Shown: positions 55,193-64,000 of the stretch, one piece after another
Position numbering within the stretch: position 1 is the stretch's first letter
Layout of the letters: the number at the start of each line of letters is the position of its first letter
NCBI RefSeq assembly: GCF_014898055.3
Contig: NW_023601322.1
Coordinates: forward strand, 6,467,312-6,531,311
Direction of reading: 5' to 3'
From: Talpa occidentalis
Lineage: Eukaryota > Chordata > Mammalia > Eulipotyphla > Talpidae
Length of the DNA stretch: 64,000 bases
Notes under the pieces: model-generated
What the model saw: only the letters and a program-made list of their open reading frames with translations
Databases searched by the model: none
What the model was told of the DNA's origin: nothing
Program-made: the position numbers and the translations under genes

Positions 55193-55208
55193 GTAATAAC
55201 TAACTTTT

Positions 55209-56016
55209 ATTGAATATTTACTGTGAGCAGTATTTACTACATTATAGCTACAACATAGATATGACTGCAGAGCATCAAAAATGAGACCAGTTTGGATTAG
55301 GATCTTACTTTCATAAGTGTAAAATACTCACAGAATTTCAAAAACAATGTGAAAACAATATGTAGTATCATCAATTGTGTATTGATCGCATGTTGAAATA
55401 CTATAGTAGATATATTGGGTTCAGTGAATTATGTGATTATAATTAACCTAACAACCTATCTATTTTTACTTTAAAAAGTATAACTACTAGAAAATTAAGT
55501 TTGCATATTTGCAAATGAAAGTTGCTTTCATTTCCTTCTTGTGACATAATTCTACTGGGCAGTGCTAAAGAAATCAGTCCCAAAGGATAACGGTTGACTT
55601 AGGTGCTTTACTTCCACAATCCAACATTTGATGGGGTCCATTACACCAAGCAAGAAACTACAAGCAGACCACAGCCCACTAATCTGTGACTCTGAAGAAA
55701 CTGTATGACATCAAGAACTACCTAAGGCTTACCACAGCCAATCCCATGTCTGTTGTGCCCTTATAAAATTTCTTTTAGAAAATTTTGCTTAGATACCTCA
55801 CATCAAATTTAATTGTTTATTTCCAACCAGCTGAATTCTCATGGTCAGAACTAATTTGGTGTCAAACTGTTCCATTCCCATTCAGTATCACTGAAAGAAA
55901 TAAAAACAATATTAATTGGGTAACAGAAGAAAAACCTCATTGAGGCAGTCCTTTATTCCAGCATAGAAATATATAATTAGAAATGTGTTTATAGTTGTTT
56001 CTCCACTCAGAACACA

Positions 56017-56018
<2 letters not shown>
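55209..56018. other. Intergenic DNA, nothing recognised
   Basis: AT-rich unique-looking sequence between the L1 at 54778-55192 and the TG repeat. No coding or RNA signal. Confidence 0.55.

Positions 56019-56054
<36 letters not shown>
56019..56054 (+). repeat. (TG)18 microsatellite
   Basis: Uninterrupted TG dinucleotide, joined directly to the head of a SINE on its right side. Confidence 0.95.
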
Positions 56055-56056
<2 letters not shown>

Positions 56057-56152
56057 ACCCTCGCCGGCAGCCGGGGAATGAACCGGCTCTGCAGAGACTG
56101 TGGGCAGCCTCGCAGCCCAGCCCTCAACCACTGCGCCACCAGGGGAGGCCCC
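56055..56152 (-). mobile_element. Head-only tRNA-derived SINE fragment with (TG)n in place of the tail
   Basis: On the minus strand the first ~98 bp of the SINE (GGCCTCCCCTGGTGGCGCAG through GAGGGTCCC) are present, then the sequence passes directly into (CA)n. Candidate flanks AACACATTTG (56011) and AACACCTTTT (56155) match at 8 of 10 positions. The B box is mutated (GGTTCATTCCC). Confidence 0.75.
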
Positions 56153-56554
56153 AAAACACCTTTTCTTTTAAGCCAGATATTATGACTACTACCCTTCTTC
56201 ATTTTGGTCATTTTTATAGGAATGGATCTTTATAAAATTTTTTAAAGTATAAATTATTTTCCCTTTGCTGTAGAAGCATATACTTGAAGTTTTATCTGAA
56301 AGAAGTAAACTTCCAGCATAAAAAGTTACTGACGAATATAAAGGACGTCTATTGAGAACGTTCCCAGATTTGCATTATGCTGTATACTCAAAGCTGACTT
56401 GCCAAGATGATACCATAGTGCTGAGAAAAATCCTGTGTTTTTTTTTTCACAGAACATAGCCATCACAGCTGATACATATGAAAATCTGCATAGTCTAGAT
56501 ATGCAGCTGTGCATTCAACTCCACATCTTCCATCTTTTTTGTTCTTTCTGTTTG

Positions 56555-57000
56555 TGATGATTAATTTTAGGTGTCAATTTGACTAGATTGTGGTATCCAG
56601 TGTTGGTGAAAGACTAATCTAGATGTCTCTATGAAGATACTTTTTATTTTTTTTAAGATTTATTTTATTGATGCATACAAGAGCTGGAGTGTAGGCCAGA
56701 GGTGGGGGGGGGTGAGAGGATTCACCAGAGAGAGAGTGGGGAGCAGAACAGGTAGATCTACTGAAATACACTGCTGATGGGAGCAGCGGGTGAGACAGGA
56801 GAGGTCTGCTGCACCATGCGAGTATGCTCCCTGGCAGGGCATCAAACTTGTACAGCAGTATCTGCTGATAGCTTGCTAGTGCTGAGACTTAACACCTGCA
56901 CCACCAGTGAGGCCCAGTGAAGATACATTTTAGATGTGATTAGCAGTTAAAAACATGAACTGTGGGCAAAGCAGATTATCTTACATCGGATTACTTTTCA
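56555..57000 (+). repeat. Older interspersed element split by a SINE
   Basis: TAGGTGTCAATTTGACTAGA and later ATTTTAGATGTGATTAGCAG are parts of a common mammalian repeat (CAACTTGACTGG-type motif). Its two halves join once the SINE at 56641-56917 and one target copy are removed. Family not named. Confidence 0.45.
56641..56917 (-). mobile_element. tRNA-derived SINE, minus strand, inserted in an older element
   Basis: A 9-bp perfect target duplication (TGAAGATAC at 56632-56640 and 56918-56926) flanks it. The poly-T left end is the reversed A tail. The element around it (about 56555-56631 and 56927-57000) continues on both sides, so this is a nested insertion. Confidence 0.82.
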
Positions 57001-57636
57001 TAACAGGAACAGAACTCACCCCAATAGTTAAATGTCTTAAGAGCCAAGACAGGTTTCCCAAAAAAATCTCTTTGTAGCTTGAACAAATCAGAACTTCTCT
57101 ATGTTGTGTTTTGTTATAAGTAGATGAAGCAAATAAGAAAATTAACAATCATTTAGAAATTTAATCTACATAAAGCAGGCAAATAGTTCCTGGGAAAGTG
57201 TTTTATGGGTATCAGTTACTTGACACAGTCTTAAAAATGAATTATATTTAAGTTCACCTGTATTATTTCCCTAATTTGCGCAAAGGACTATATGTCTGAA
57301 ATTCAATAAAACAGTTTACTTTTTAAACATAATTTAATTAAGTTAATTTAATCTAAATATTTATGGAGACAAAGAATTTGAAAGAACACTCAGTTTTAAT
57401 CATCTGTAGTACTTACAAAATAGGTAAGCCCCATTAAAACTAATAAGAATCCCATTGCTAGTGAGAATAGTATTAAGGAGTGTGTGAAAATATGTAGATA
57501 AAAGAGAACTTGAAAAGCATGGGAAGAAAACATTTTTTTATTTTAAAATTATTTCAGTTACTGACTATATAATATAAAACTTTCTTAAGAGTTTAGCAGA
57601 AGAATCATAAAGACAACAAAGAATAACTTTTAAAAA
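57001..57636. other. Intergenic DNA, nothing recognised
   Basis: AT-rich, no repeat or ORF of note. Confidence 0.55.
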
Positions 57637-57646
57637 TGTATTTACT

Positions 57647-57917
57647 CTTTTTTTTTAGATCTATTTTTTATTTATACAATAGCTGGAGTATAGGCCTGAG
57701 GCGTGGGAAGGTGAGAGCATTCACCAGAGACAGAGTGGGGAGCAAAACAGGCAGATGGACCAAAAGCACTGCTGAGGGGAGCAGCGGGCGAGACAGAAAA
57801 GGTCTGCCGCACCATGTGGGTTTCTCCCTGGCCGGCCAGGAATTGAACCCGCACTGCAGAGGCTGCGGACAGCTTCACAGTGCTGTGCTCAACCTGCTGT
57901 GCCACCTGGGAGGCCCC
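57647..57917 (-). mobile_element. tRNA-derived SINE, minus strand
   Basis: A 10-bp perfect target duplication (TGTATTTACT at 57637-57646 and 57918-57927) flanks it. The left end is a T-rich tail. The body includes CACCAGAGACAGAGTGGGGA and a head ending GGCACAGCAGGTTGAG when read on the minus strand. Confidence 0.85.
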
Positions 57918-57927
57918 TGTATTTACT

Positions 57928-58619
57928 ATTTTATATAAAAATTTAATTGAGTTCTGCTCTGAAAATAATATCTAAATAAGCACAAACCCACTTCCTCTGA
58001 ACATAATAAATTTTGGTCATGTTATTCAAGTATTTCTAATAAAAACTGGTAAATAATGCATGATATTACTACTACCATCTTGAAGTAATTGACTCGTCAA
58101 GATGCTGAAAACTTTGAAAAAAATTTTACCTTGCCAAACCTTGAGAAAGAATATTATCGTAATTTCAGTTGCTAAGAATAGACCCAAAACATTGTCACCA
58201 GGGCCAGTATGTGACATTTGGGTTTAGGATTTTTCGAGGAAGGTAGCCATGAGTCAAACACCATCTCGTTAAAACTTTGAAGGGAAACGAATTTATGAAA
58301 TCCAGCATCATATGATTTTCTGAGAGGCACGTGAAGCCACATAGCAGGATACATCATTTGCAGGTGAAGGCCCTTCAAATGCTCACAAATCAGATTGGCT
58401 CTGCCACCCAAGATTCCTGTTTATGTCAGGTTTTCTCTTCTGCTAATTAAGAAGCTCCCTTTCTCCAAGCATTTTCCCCAAACCAGCATCATGTCCTCCC
58501 AGCTCTCCATAATGAACTGTAGTACCTTTCTCTAAAGTATGCTGCACAAAACTTAAACTCATCATACCTCTGTATTCTCATATACATAGACAGAAAAATG
58601 AAAATAGCTGCACTCCAAT
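57928..58619. other. Intergenic DNA, nothing recognised
   Basis: Unique-looking DNA between a SINE and an LTR-like element. No coding or RNA signal. Confidence 0.5.
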
Positions 58620-59215
58620 ACAAAGATGAATGCAAAGTAGTTTCGAGAAAAAAGAAATTGGGAGCTGTGGGTTGCCCATCTGAACAAAGGAAATTGGACC
58701 ACTTAGTTATCTGCTCCTGTTTGAACAAGGGAATTGGACCCAACTGAGTCCCCAGACCCTGGTTAAACAGGGAAATTGAATCTTAGGTTAAGATACCTGT
58801 TTGAACAGGTGGACTGGCCAGCCCTCCTCTGACATCCTGCCCAAACAAATGGACCCCAGACTCTCCCAAGGCACACAGTAGAACAAGAAGCATTGAATCC
58901 TGATGAATAATTGTTTTACAGTTTCCTGGAGGGGAAAGGCAGAGATCCCCGCAGGCCAGGACATAACCCCACCCAGAACAAACTAGGAATCCATTCCCCT
59001 CTGCCCTATCACAGAAGCCTATCTGTTTCAAACTTTTCCCCTGAGCTTCTCTCAGGAGCCAGGTCAAAACTCTCCTGCCCAGCTCTGGCATCCCTGGTGC
59101 TGTGACTGAGGATCTAATATAAAGCTTTGCCTTGTCATCTGAAACTCTCAGTGAGTTCCTCCTGGCCCAGGGTCTCTGGACCCATGTATTTTTTTTGGAG
59201 GGTGGAGGGATGTAG
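58620..59215 (+). repeat. Probable endogenous-retrovirus LTR (solitary)
   Basis: The segment has LTR-like features: a left part with four degenerate repeats of a TTTGAACARGG-type motif (58676-58815), a GC-richer middle with CCTGAGCTTCTCTCAGGAGC, a TATAAAG hexamer at about 59118, and a pyrimidine-rich end (CTCCTGGCCCAGGGTCTCTG). No retroviral genes lie next to it. Ends and family are not established. Confidence 0.45.
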
Positions 59216-60338
59216 CAAATGCAGAAAAATGATCATTTCAGTTTTTTTGAGTCACACATACTGTCAATTTCCTTTGGCATTACATCAAGTGAAAAAGCAA
59301 TAAACACTGTGATTGGTAGCATACCTAAGACACACGCCACGCTTAATTTTAGGGCAATAATTAGAGCAAAAGTCAATCTAATTAACATTCTTAATTTCTC
59401 TATGCAAAACCTTATTTTGCTCAACATATTTTAAAATCCCTCCAGACATCTTTCCCTCTGGAAATCTTCAAAATTTCTTCTTTTCACGTAGATTATACTG
59501 TAAAGTTAACATAGGAGACAGGTCAAACTATTTTCATTTGATAATGGCATGATAGTTTCTATAGGAAATCCTGTGAAATTTCCAAAAAGTAATCATCACT
59601 AATAAATGAGTTTGATAAAGCTATAGAATAAAAAAAAAAGAATAGAAAAAAATCAACTCTATTCTATACACAGAAATGAACATAATGAAATGAAAACTAA
59701 TTTACAAATTATCAAAAATTAAAAGCACAGAGAAGATTTTGATAAGTGAAAATTGTACATAGTGCTGCAATTTATTTTTACTGCTGTAATGTTGGTTTAC
59801 AAAACTGTATGTTTCAGTTTTGTATAGTTTTACACCTTTTCATCTGTATCCCTCCTTAAAATCGTGCAAAAATGACATTTATTCCTCAGTAAGGAGTAGC
59901 ATTTTGTGTTTGTTTGTGGATCATTCTTTTCAAGCAAACAAAACCTTCTTAGCCAGTGCTGTGGAGTGGGCTACACACTTATAGCCAGTGAGTGGGAGGT
60001 GACATCTCCCCAAAGCCATTTTCCCCTGAAATGTTATAATAGAAATGAAGTGAGAAATGGAAATAGTCATCTGCAAATAGTCAAATGCATTTAGCATTTG
60101 GAGGGACTATCAATATTCCAATTTATGCTTATAGCTAAAAAATAACTACTGAAACCAAGCAATTCATTAACATAATATTTCTTTCAAATTGCAAACTATT
60201 AGAAATATGGTGTTTTAAAAATGCTTTGTGGGTTTTGTGTATATTTCAGAAATCAGGTAAAATAAGATTGTTTTCTCCATGTTTATTATCATTTCTTTAA
60301 ACACAGAATTAAGACTGAGCGTAAAAAGATTATATGTG

Positions 60339-60340
<2 letters not shown>
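59216..60340. other. Intergenic AT-rich DNA
   Basis: Nothing specific recognised. Contains short A-runs near 59630. Confidence 0.55.

Positions 60341-60388
<48 letters not shown>
60341..60388 (+). repeat. (GATA)12 microsatellite
   Basis: Twelve uninterrupted GATA units, likely length-polymorphic. Confidence 0.95.
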
Positions 60389-60391
<3 letters not shown>

Positions 60392-60393
60392 CA

Positions 60394-60420
60394 TTTCACA
60401 TGACTTAATGTCATGTGAAA
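60394..60420. repeat. Perfect inverted repeat, 11-bp arms, 5-nt loop
   Basis: TTTCACATGAC and GTCATGTGAAA flank TTAAT, six bases after the GATA tract. The arms contain CACATG/CATGTG E-box-like cores. Confidence 0.85.
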
Positions 60421-62689
60421 ATATTCTTTTGTGGCCTCATGTTTTTGTTCTAAATTTTTCTCATTTAACACCATTCTTTTCTACAATCTGATCTCCATCA
60501 TGGATTATCTTCCAGAAAATATTATCAAAAATTAAGACCAGAAAAATATCCCAATATAAGTTAATATACTAATCTTCTTAGAAATAAATCAACATTTTAG
60601 GATTTCAGTATCAGATGTCAGTCCCTCGGGCTTTTTAAACACTAACTTGATGAGAAGAAATTCATGACTGTATATGTGTAGCTCACACTTGATTGGACTT
60701 AATCCAATAAACACATGTCCAATTATTAAAATATGTGTAGGGGAACAAACTTTTTTCCAGACTGTTTAATGTGCATTTAGTTTCAGCAACATGCAACATA
60801 AATGAAAAGAAAAGGCCCAGAGAATTCTCCTTGTCATGCTAGGACCAAGTTCACTTTTCATTGAGCTGGCTTTGCTTTAAGATTTTTTTTTACTCTCCCT
60901 CAGAATTGAACTCATTCTGGTTTATGTTTTCTGTGTGTGTTTGTGTGCTAACCTTTCCTGATCATCTATCTGGGGAAAAATATTCATAAAGTTTTGCTTT
61001 TCTTCTTAAACTAACTGCATTTCAACAACATACCCAGACGTGATGTTTGCCTTTGATAATAATGTAAAGGTTTCCCAATTTCTGCAGGCCATGGAACAGA
61101 TATTGCGATTTATTGGCTAAACGTGTAAGGAGGTGAAATAACAGTGCTTTTGTGTACACTTGGTTAATTTATTTTACTTCCAAAGAGTAATGCTGATGTC
61201 CCTGATCCTTTGTTCAATATTTATATCTTTCTATTTTTTTCCCATGTTATCATCCCTCCTCCAGTGCAGCTAAAATCTTCTGCTAAATGCAAGAAAATGC
61301 CAGGCAATTACTAACACTAGTTCCCTCAATAGACCTACTTGATTGCTTCCCACCCAATAAACATGGAAGCTGGAGAAATGTTTATCTATTAGAAAAAATA
61401 CATAATTATTTGCTATGAAGGTTCTTCTTTGTAGGCAAATTTTAATGTTATTCAGCAGAATAAATACTTCCAACTGATAACGTAGACACCGGCCTTCACA
61501 TCCTTGTAGTACCTCAAATTGTAACATTAATTACTGAAAATTTATTTTATTTCTTTGAGATTCAACTTTTAGACATCCAGAAAATAATTTTCTGGAGAAA
61601 GCAACTTAAACATTTAGCTTTAAGCAGGACAAGTCAAATTCAGTGTGTTTGACACCTGCCAGGCAATTACACTTTGTTTTATTTAATGATATCTGCCCAG
61701 GGTACCTGTGCCAATGCCTCTTTGAACAGTTCCCTACACAGTGAAGAGAAAATTGGAAATATTGAAACTATCAGGTGATTTTGTGCAGCATAAATATTTT
61801 GGGCTTTGTTTTTTCTATTATTGTCTGATTTGATAGTGTTTGGATTGAGTTAAAATTACATTATCATTTTCATATGTGGGGCTAATAGAATATGACTGGA
61901 GGAGCAAATAGTTTTGCAAGAAAGCTCTTCTTCAAGCCAAGTAATATCTAGGTTATATTTGAAATGTCACCATGGCTTTCTACTGTATTCTGCGTTCCTA
62001 TCCACGTTCACAATTGACCTTTCACATTTTCCTTTTAGTATTGGATACCTCAGGGATACAGTCAAATGATATATAATACTATAAAAATGTTATTTTCAAA
62101 ATCCTGTGATCATTTGACATAGAATCACTGGATTGAACATATGGATTTACTTCCCTTGTCTGAGACAATCCCCCTGAAATGAGAATAGTGGGTTTCTTAA
62201 AGGGATGACTCCACACTTAGATAAGGAAAACACAAATGAAGAAAACAATGAACTATCAAAAGCTAGAAAGCAAATGTAAAGTGATGGCTACCCTAGAGAC
62301 ACAAACGAGTATAATTGAAAATTCATAGTGTAGAAAATCAAGCTGCTACCTGATTTGCCAGGAAAAATTCACAGTATTAAGGAACCAGTGGCCTCAGGGT
62401 TCACTCAAATGCTACTGAAAGCACCAGCAGAACCAGAAAGGTGAGCCAATGTACACAAAAGGGGAGCCCCTGCCTCACATCCCTCCTGCACCCTGAACTT
62501 AGCCTCCTCTCTTTGGACCAGCAATTTGGCCTCACAGAGAAAATCAGTGCCTGAACCAAGGTTCCAGGATGGATGAAAAAGGTCTCTGTCCTCCCCAGAG
62601 GGCGGTAGAAGGGTGTCGATCAGGACACAGGCTGCACAGGTGCTGCCTCTGTTGAAAAATAATTCCCTACAGAGCAGAAAGAGAAGGGC
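60421..62689. other. Intergenic DNA, repeat-poor block
   Basis: About 60760-62160 has balanced composition and none of the repeats found elsewhere. 62400-62690 is GC-richer and leads into an old repeat. No gene was seen. A conserved non-coding element is possible but not shown. Confidence 0.45.
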
Positions 62690-62935
62690 CCAAGGCAGGG
62701 GATGTGCTGTGATGGGTTTGAGTCCCCTCCCGGACCCCCATGTCTCAAGTTGATGGCAAAGTCGTGAGAGTGGACCTCTGTGGGTGGGATTAGTGCCCTT
62801 ATAGAAGACACCCCAAGAGCTTGCTGTGGGACAGTGGGGAGGCACATCCGTGCTCCTGGGAGCGACCCCCACCACCCCCTGGAGCCATGAACTTGGACAC
62901 CCCATTCTCCAAGTCTATGGGGAAATAACCCAACT
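62690..62935 (+). repeat. Ancient interspersed repeat (family not named)
   Basis: GGTGGGATTAGTGCCCTTAT, then CCAAGAGCTTGCTGTGGGAC, then CTTGGACACCCCATTCTCCA and CTATGGGGAAATAAC follow a common mammalian repeat. It appears related to 14530-14815. Confidence 0.5.
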
Positions 62936-63079
62936 GTCATCCCAGAGGATGTTATTTGGTCTCCAAAAATTGGAGGATTTTCCTTCTTTTTCTTTGGGGT
63001 GGACTCTAGTTTGGTATATTTTGGTCAGACAAGATGCTTGGTATGACTCCAGTTTTCTTAAATTTGATACTTGTCTTTG

Positions 63080-63720
63080 ACCCAATATGTGTCAAATCCT
63101 GGAGAATGTCCATGTTCACTTGGGAGAATGTCCTTTCTTAGGGTGTGGTGCCCTATAAATGTCAAGAAAGCCTGTGTGGTCTAATTCTTTGTTTAAATCT
63201 ATTATGTCCTTATTTATGTTCATTGATCTGTTCATTGGTGAAAGCGGGTTGTTGAATTCTCTAACCTCTTATTTATTTTCCCCAATGTCTATTTTCTAAT
63301 TTGAAGGTAATTGCCTATGTCTTCTGATGCTCCTTTGTTTGGTGAGTATTAATGAGTATCACGTCTTCCTGATATACTTTCCCCTTCATCGAATGGTGTC
63401 CATCTCTGTCTCTTGTTACTATTTCTAGCTGGAAATCTATTTTACCTGATATCAATATGACTGTCCCTGCCTTCCTTTGGGCCCCATTTACTCGTTGGAT
63501 CATCAACCCTTTACTCTGAGCCTATGTTTCTCTTGGACCTCAGGTGCATTTCCTGGAGGTAGTAGAAAATTGGATTCTGTTTTCTAATCAACAATACACT
63601 CTGTGTCTTTTCATTGGTGAGTTCCATCTGTTAACATTTAGAGTGATTTTTGATATATAAAGGTTTGCTGATACCATTTTGTCTTTAATGTTATGGTTCT
63701 ATTTCCTACCTCATTCAGTG
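63080..63720 (-). mobile_element. LINE-1 ORF2 5' part (endonuclease region) remnant, minus strand
   Basis: In the + reading it gives TCCATGTTCACTTGGGAGAA, then CATCTCTGTCTCTTGTTACT, then CTGGAAATCTATTTTACCTG, then ACATTTAGAGTGATTTTTGA. This is the reverse complement of the L1 endonuclease-coding region. It is broken by stops and frameshifts. Confidence 0.72.
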
Positions 63721-64000
63721 GTTATGCACATTTGTTCTACTTGTGCTGTGTGAATGCGGCTGGTCCTCCTCTCTGGGGTTCAGACCCATGTCTCTTCGGT
63801 CTGGGGTTCAGACCCATGTCTCTTCAGTCTGCAGGCTGGACTTGTGGGCCAGTTCCAGTGTGTGAACAGGGGTTTCCCTGTATCTGCTTGGTCAGTTTTC
63901 CCTTCCCCAGACTCATCCCATGAAATGAGTGGAGAGAGCCACTCCTTTCTGAGCTTTGTCTTCCTCCCTGGTAACCACATCTACCAGCCCCACTCCAACA
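63721..64000. other. Window-end DNA with a 28-bp duplication
   Basis: GC-richer than the rest of the window. It contains an exact-length tandem duplication at 63773-63828. It may be the 5' part of the neighbouring L1 or another repeat; not resolved. Confidence 0.4.
63773..63828 (+). repeat. 28-bp tandem duplication, two copies
   Basis: Copies 63773-63800 and 63801-63828 (CTGGGGTTCAGACCCATGTC start) differ at one base. Confidence 0.9.

Noticed and set aside
62405..62905. 166-residue open frame on the minus strand, overlapping another in a second frame
   Set aside because: It overlaps an ancient interspersed repeat and GC-richer DNA. Two frames are open at once, which points to composition and not selection. 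No recognisable domain.

Overview
The window is mammalian nuclear DNA: AT-rich, dominated by introns and interspersed repeats (LINE-1, LINE-2, MIR, hAT-like elements, and a tRNA-derived SINE family), with one split protein-coding gene. The gene is recognisable as CDH19 (cadherin-19, a type II classical cadherin) from its protein sequence, read across ten exon segments on the + strand. The SINE is not one of the common primate, rodent, carnivore, ruminant, pig or horse families as I remember them. Its head (A box TGGCGCAGCGG, B box GGTTCGATCCC) and body suggest a laurasiatherian such as a bat, but the species cannot be settled from this sequence.

Layout. Positions 1-38688 hold the 3' part of CDH19. 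It starts at the end of the exon that closes cadherin repeat EC1 and continues with nine further coding exons to the TAA at 38686-38688. Every intron is GT-AG, the reading phase is continuous across all nine junctions, and there is no internal stop, so the gene looks functional. The missing 5' part (signal peptide, propeptide, most of EC1; about 140 residues by comparison with the human protein) lies upstream of the window. A short 3' UTR with AATAAA at 38946-38951 follows. The remaining ~25 kb (39-64 kb) shows no gene. By known human synteny it would be part of the gene-poor interval between CDH19 and CDH7.

Repeats. Nine copies of the SINE family were found: 456, 23721, 25230, 27195, 28557, 47836, 51593, 56055-56641 (two copies) and 57647. 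Several have clear target-site duplications, and the copies at 456 and 28557 are nearly identical, so the family was active recently. One L1 3' end (54778-55192, minus) has a perfect 16-bp target-site duplication and a strong G-quadruplex motif. A related L1 3' end lies in intron 10. Older L1 pieces, MIRs and an L2 fill much of the rest. There are also microsatellites (GATA, TG, AT), small tandem duplications and three perfect hairpins.

I see no bacterial-type system, CRISPR array, RNA gene or undescribed gene system here. The most interesting items are the complete CDH19 exon structure, two unexpected cysteines around the EC3/EC4 junction, SINE structural variants (a tailless copy and a head-only copy with a TG tail), and repeat-poor blocks that may be regulatory. 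All named repeat families are judged from remembered consensus sequences and not from a database search.
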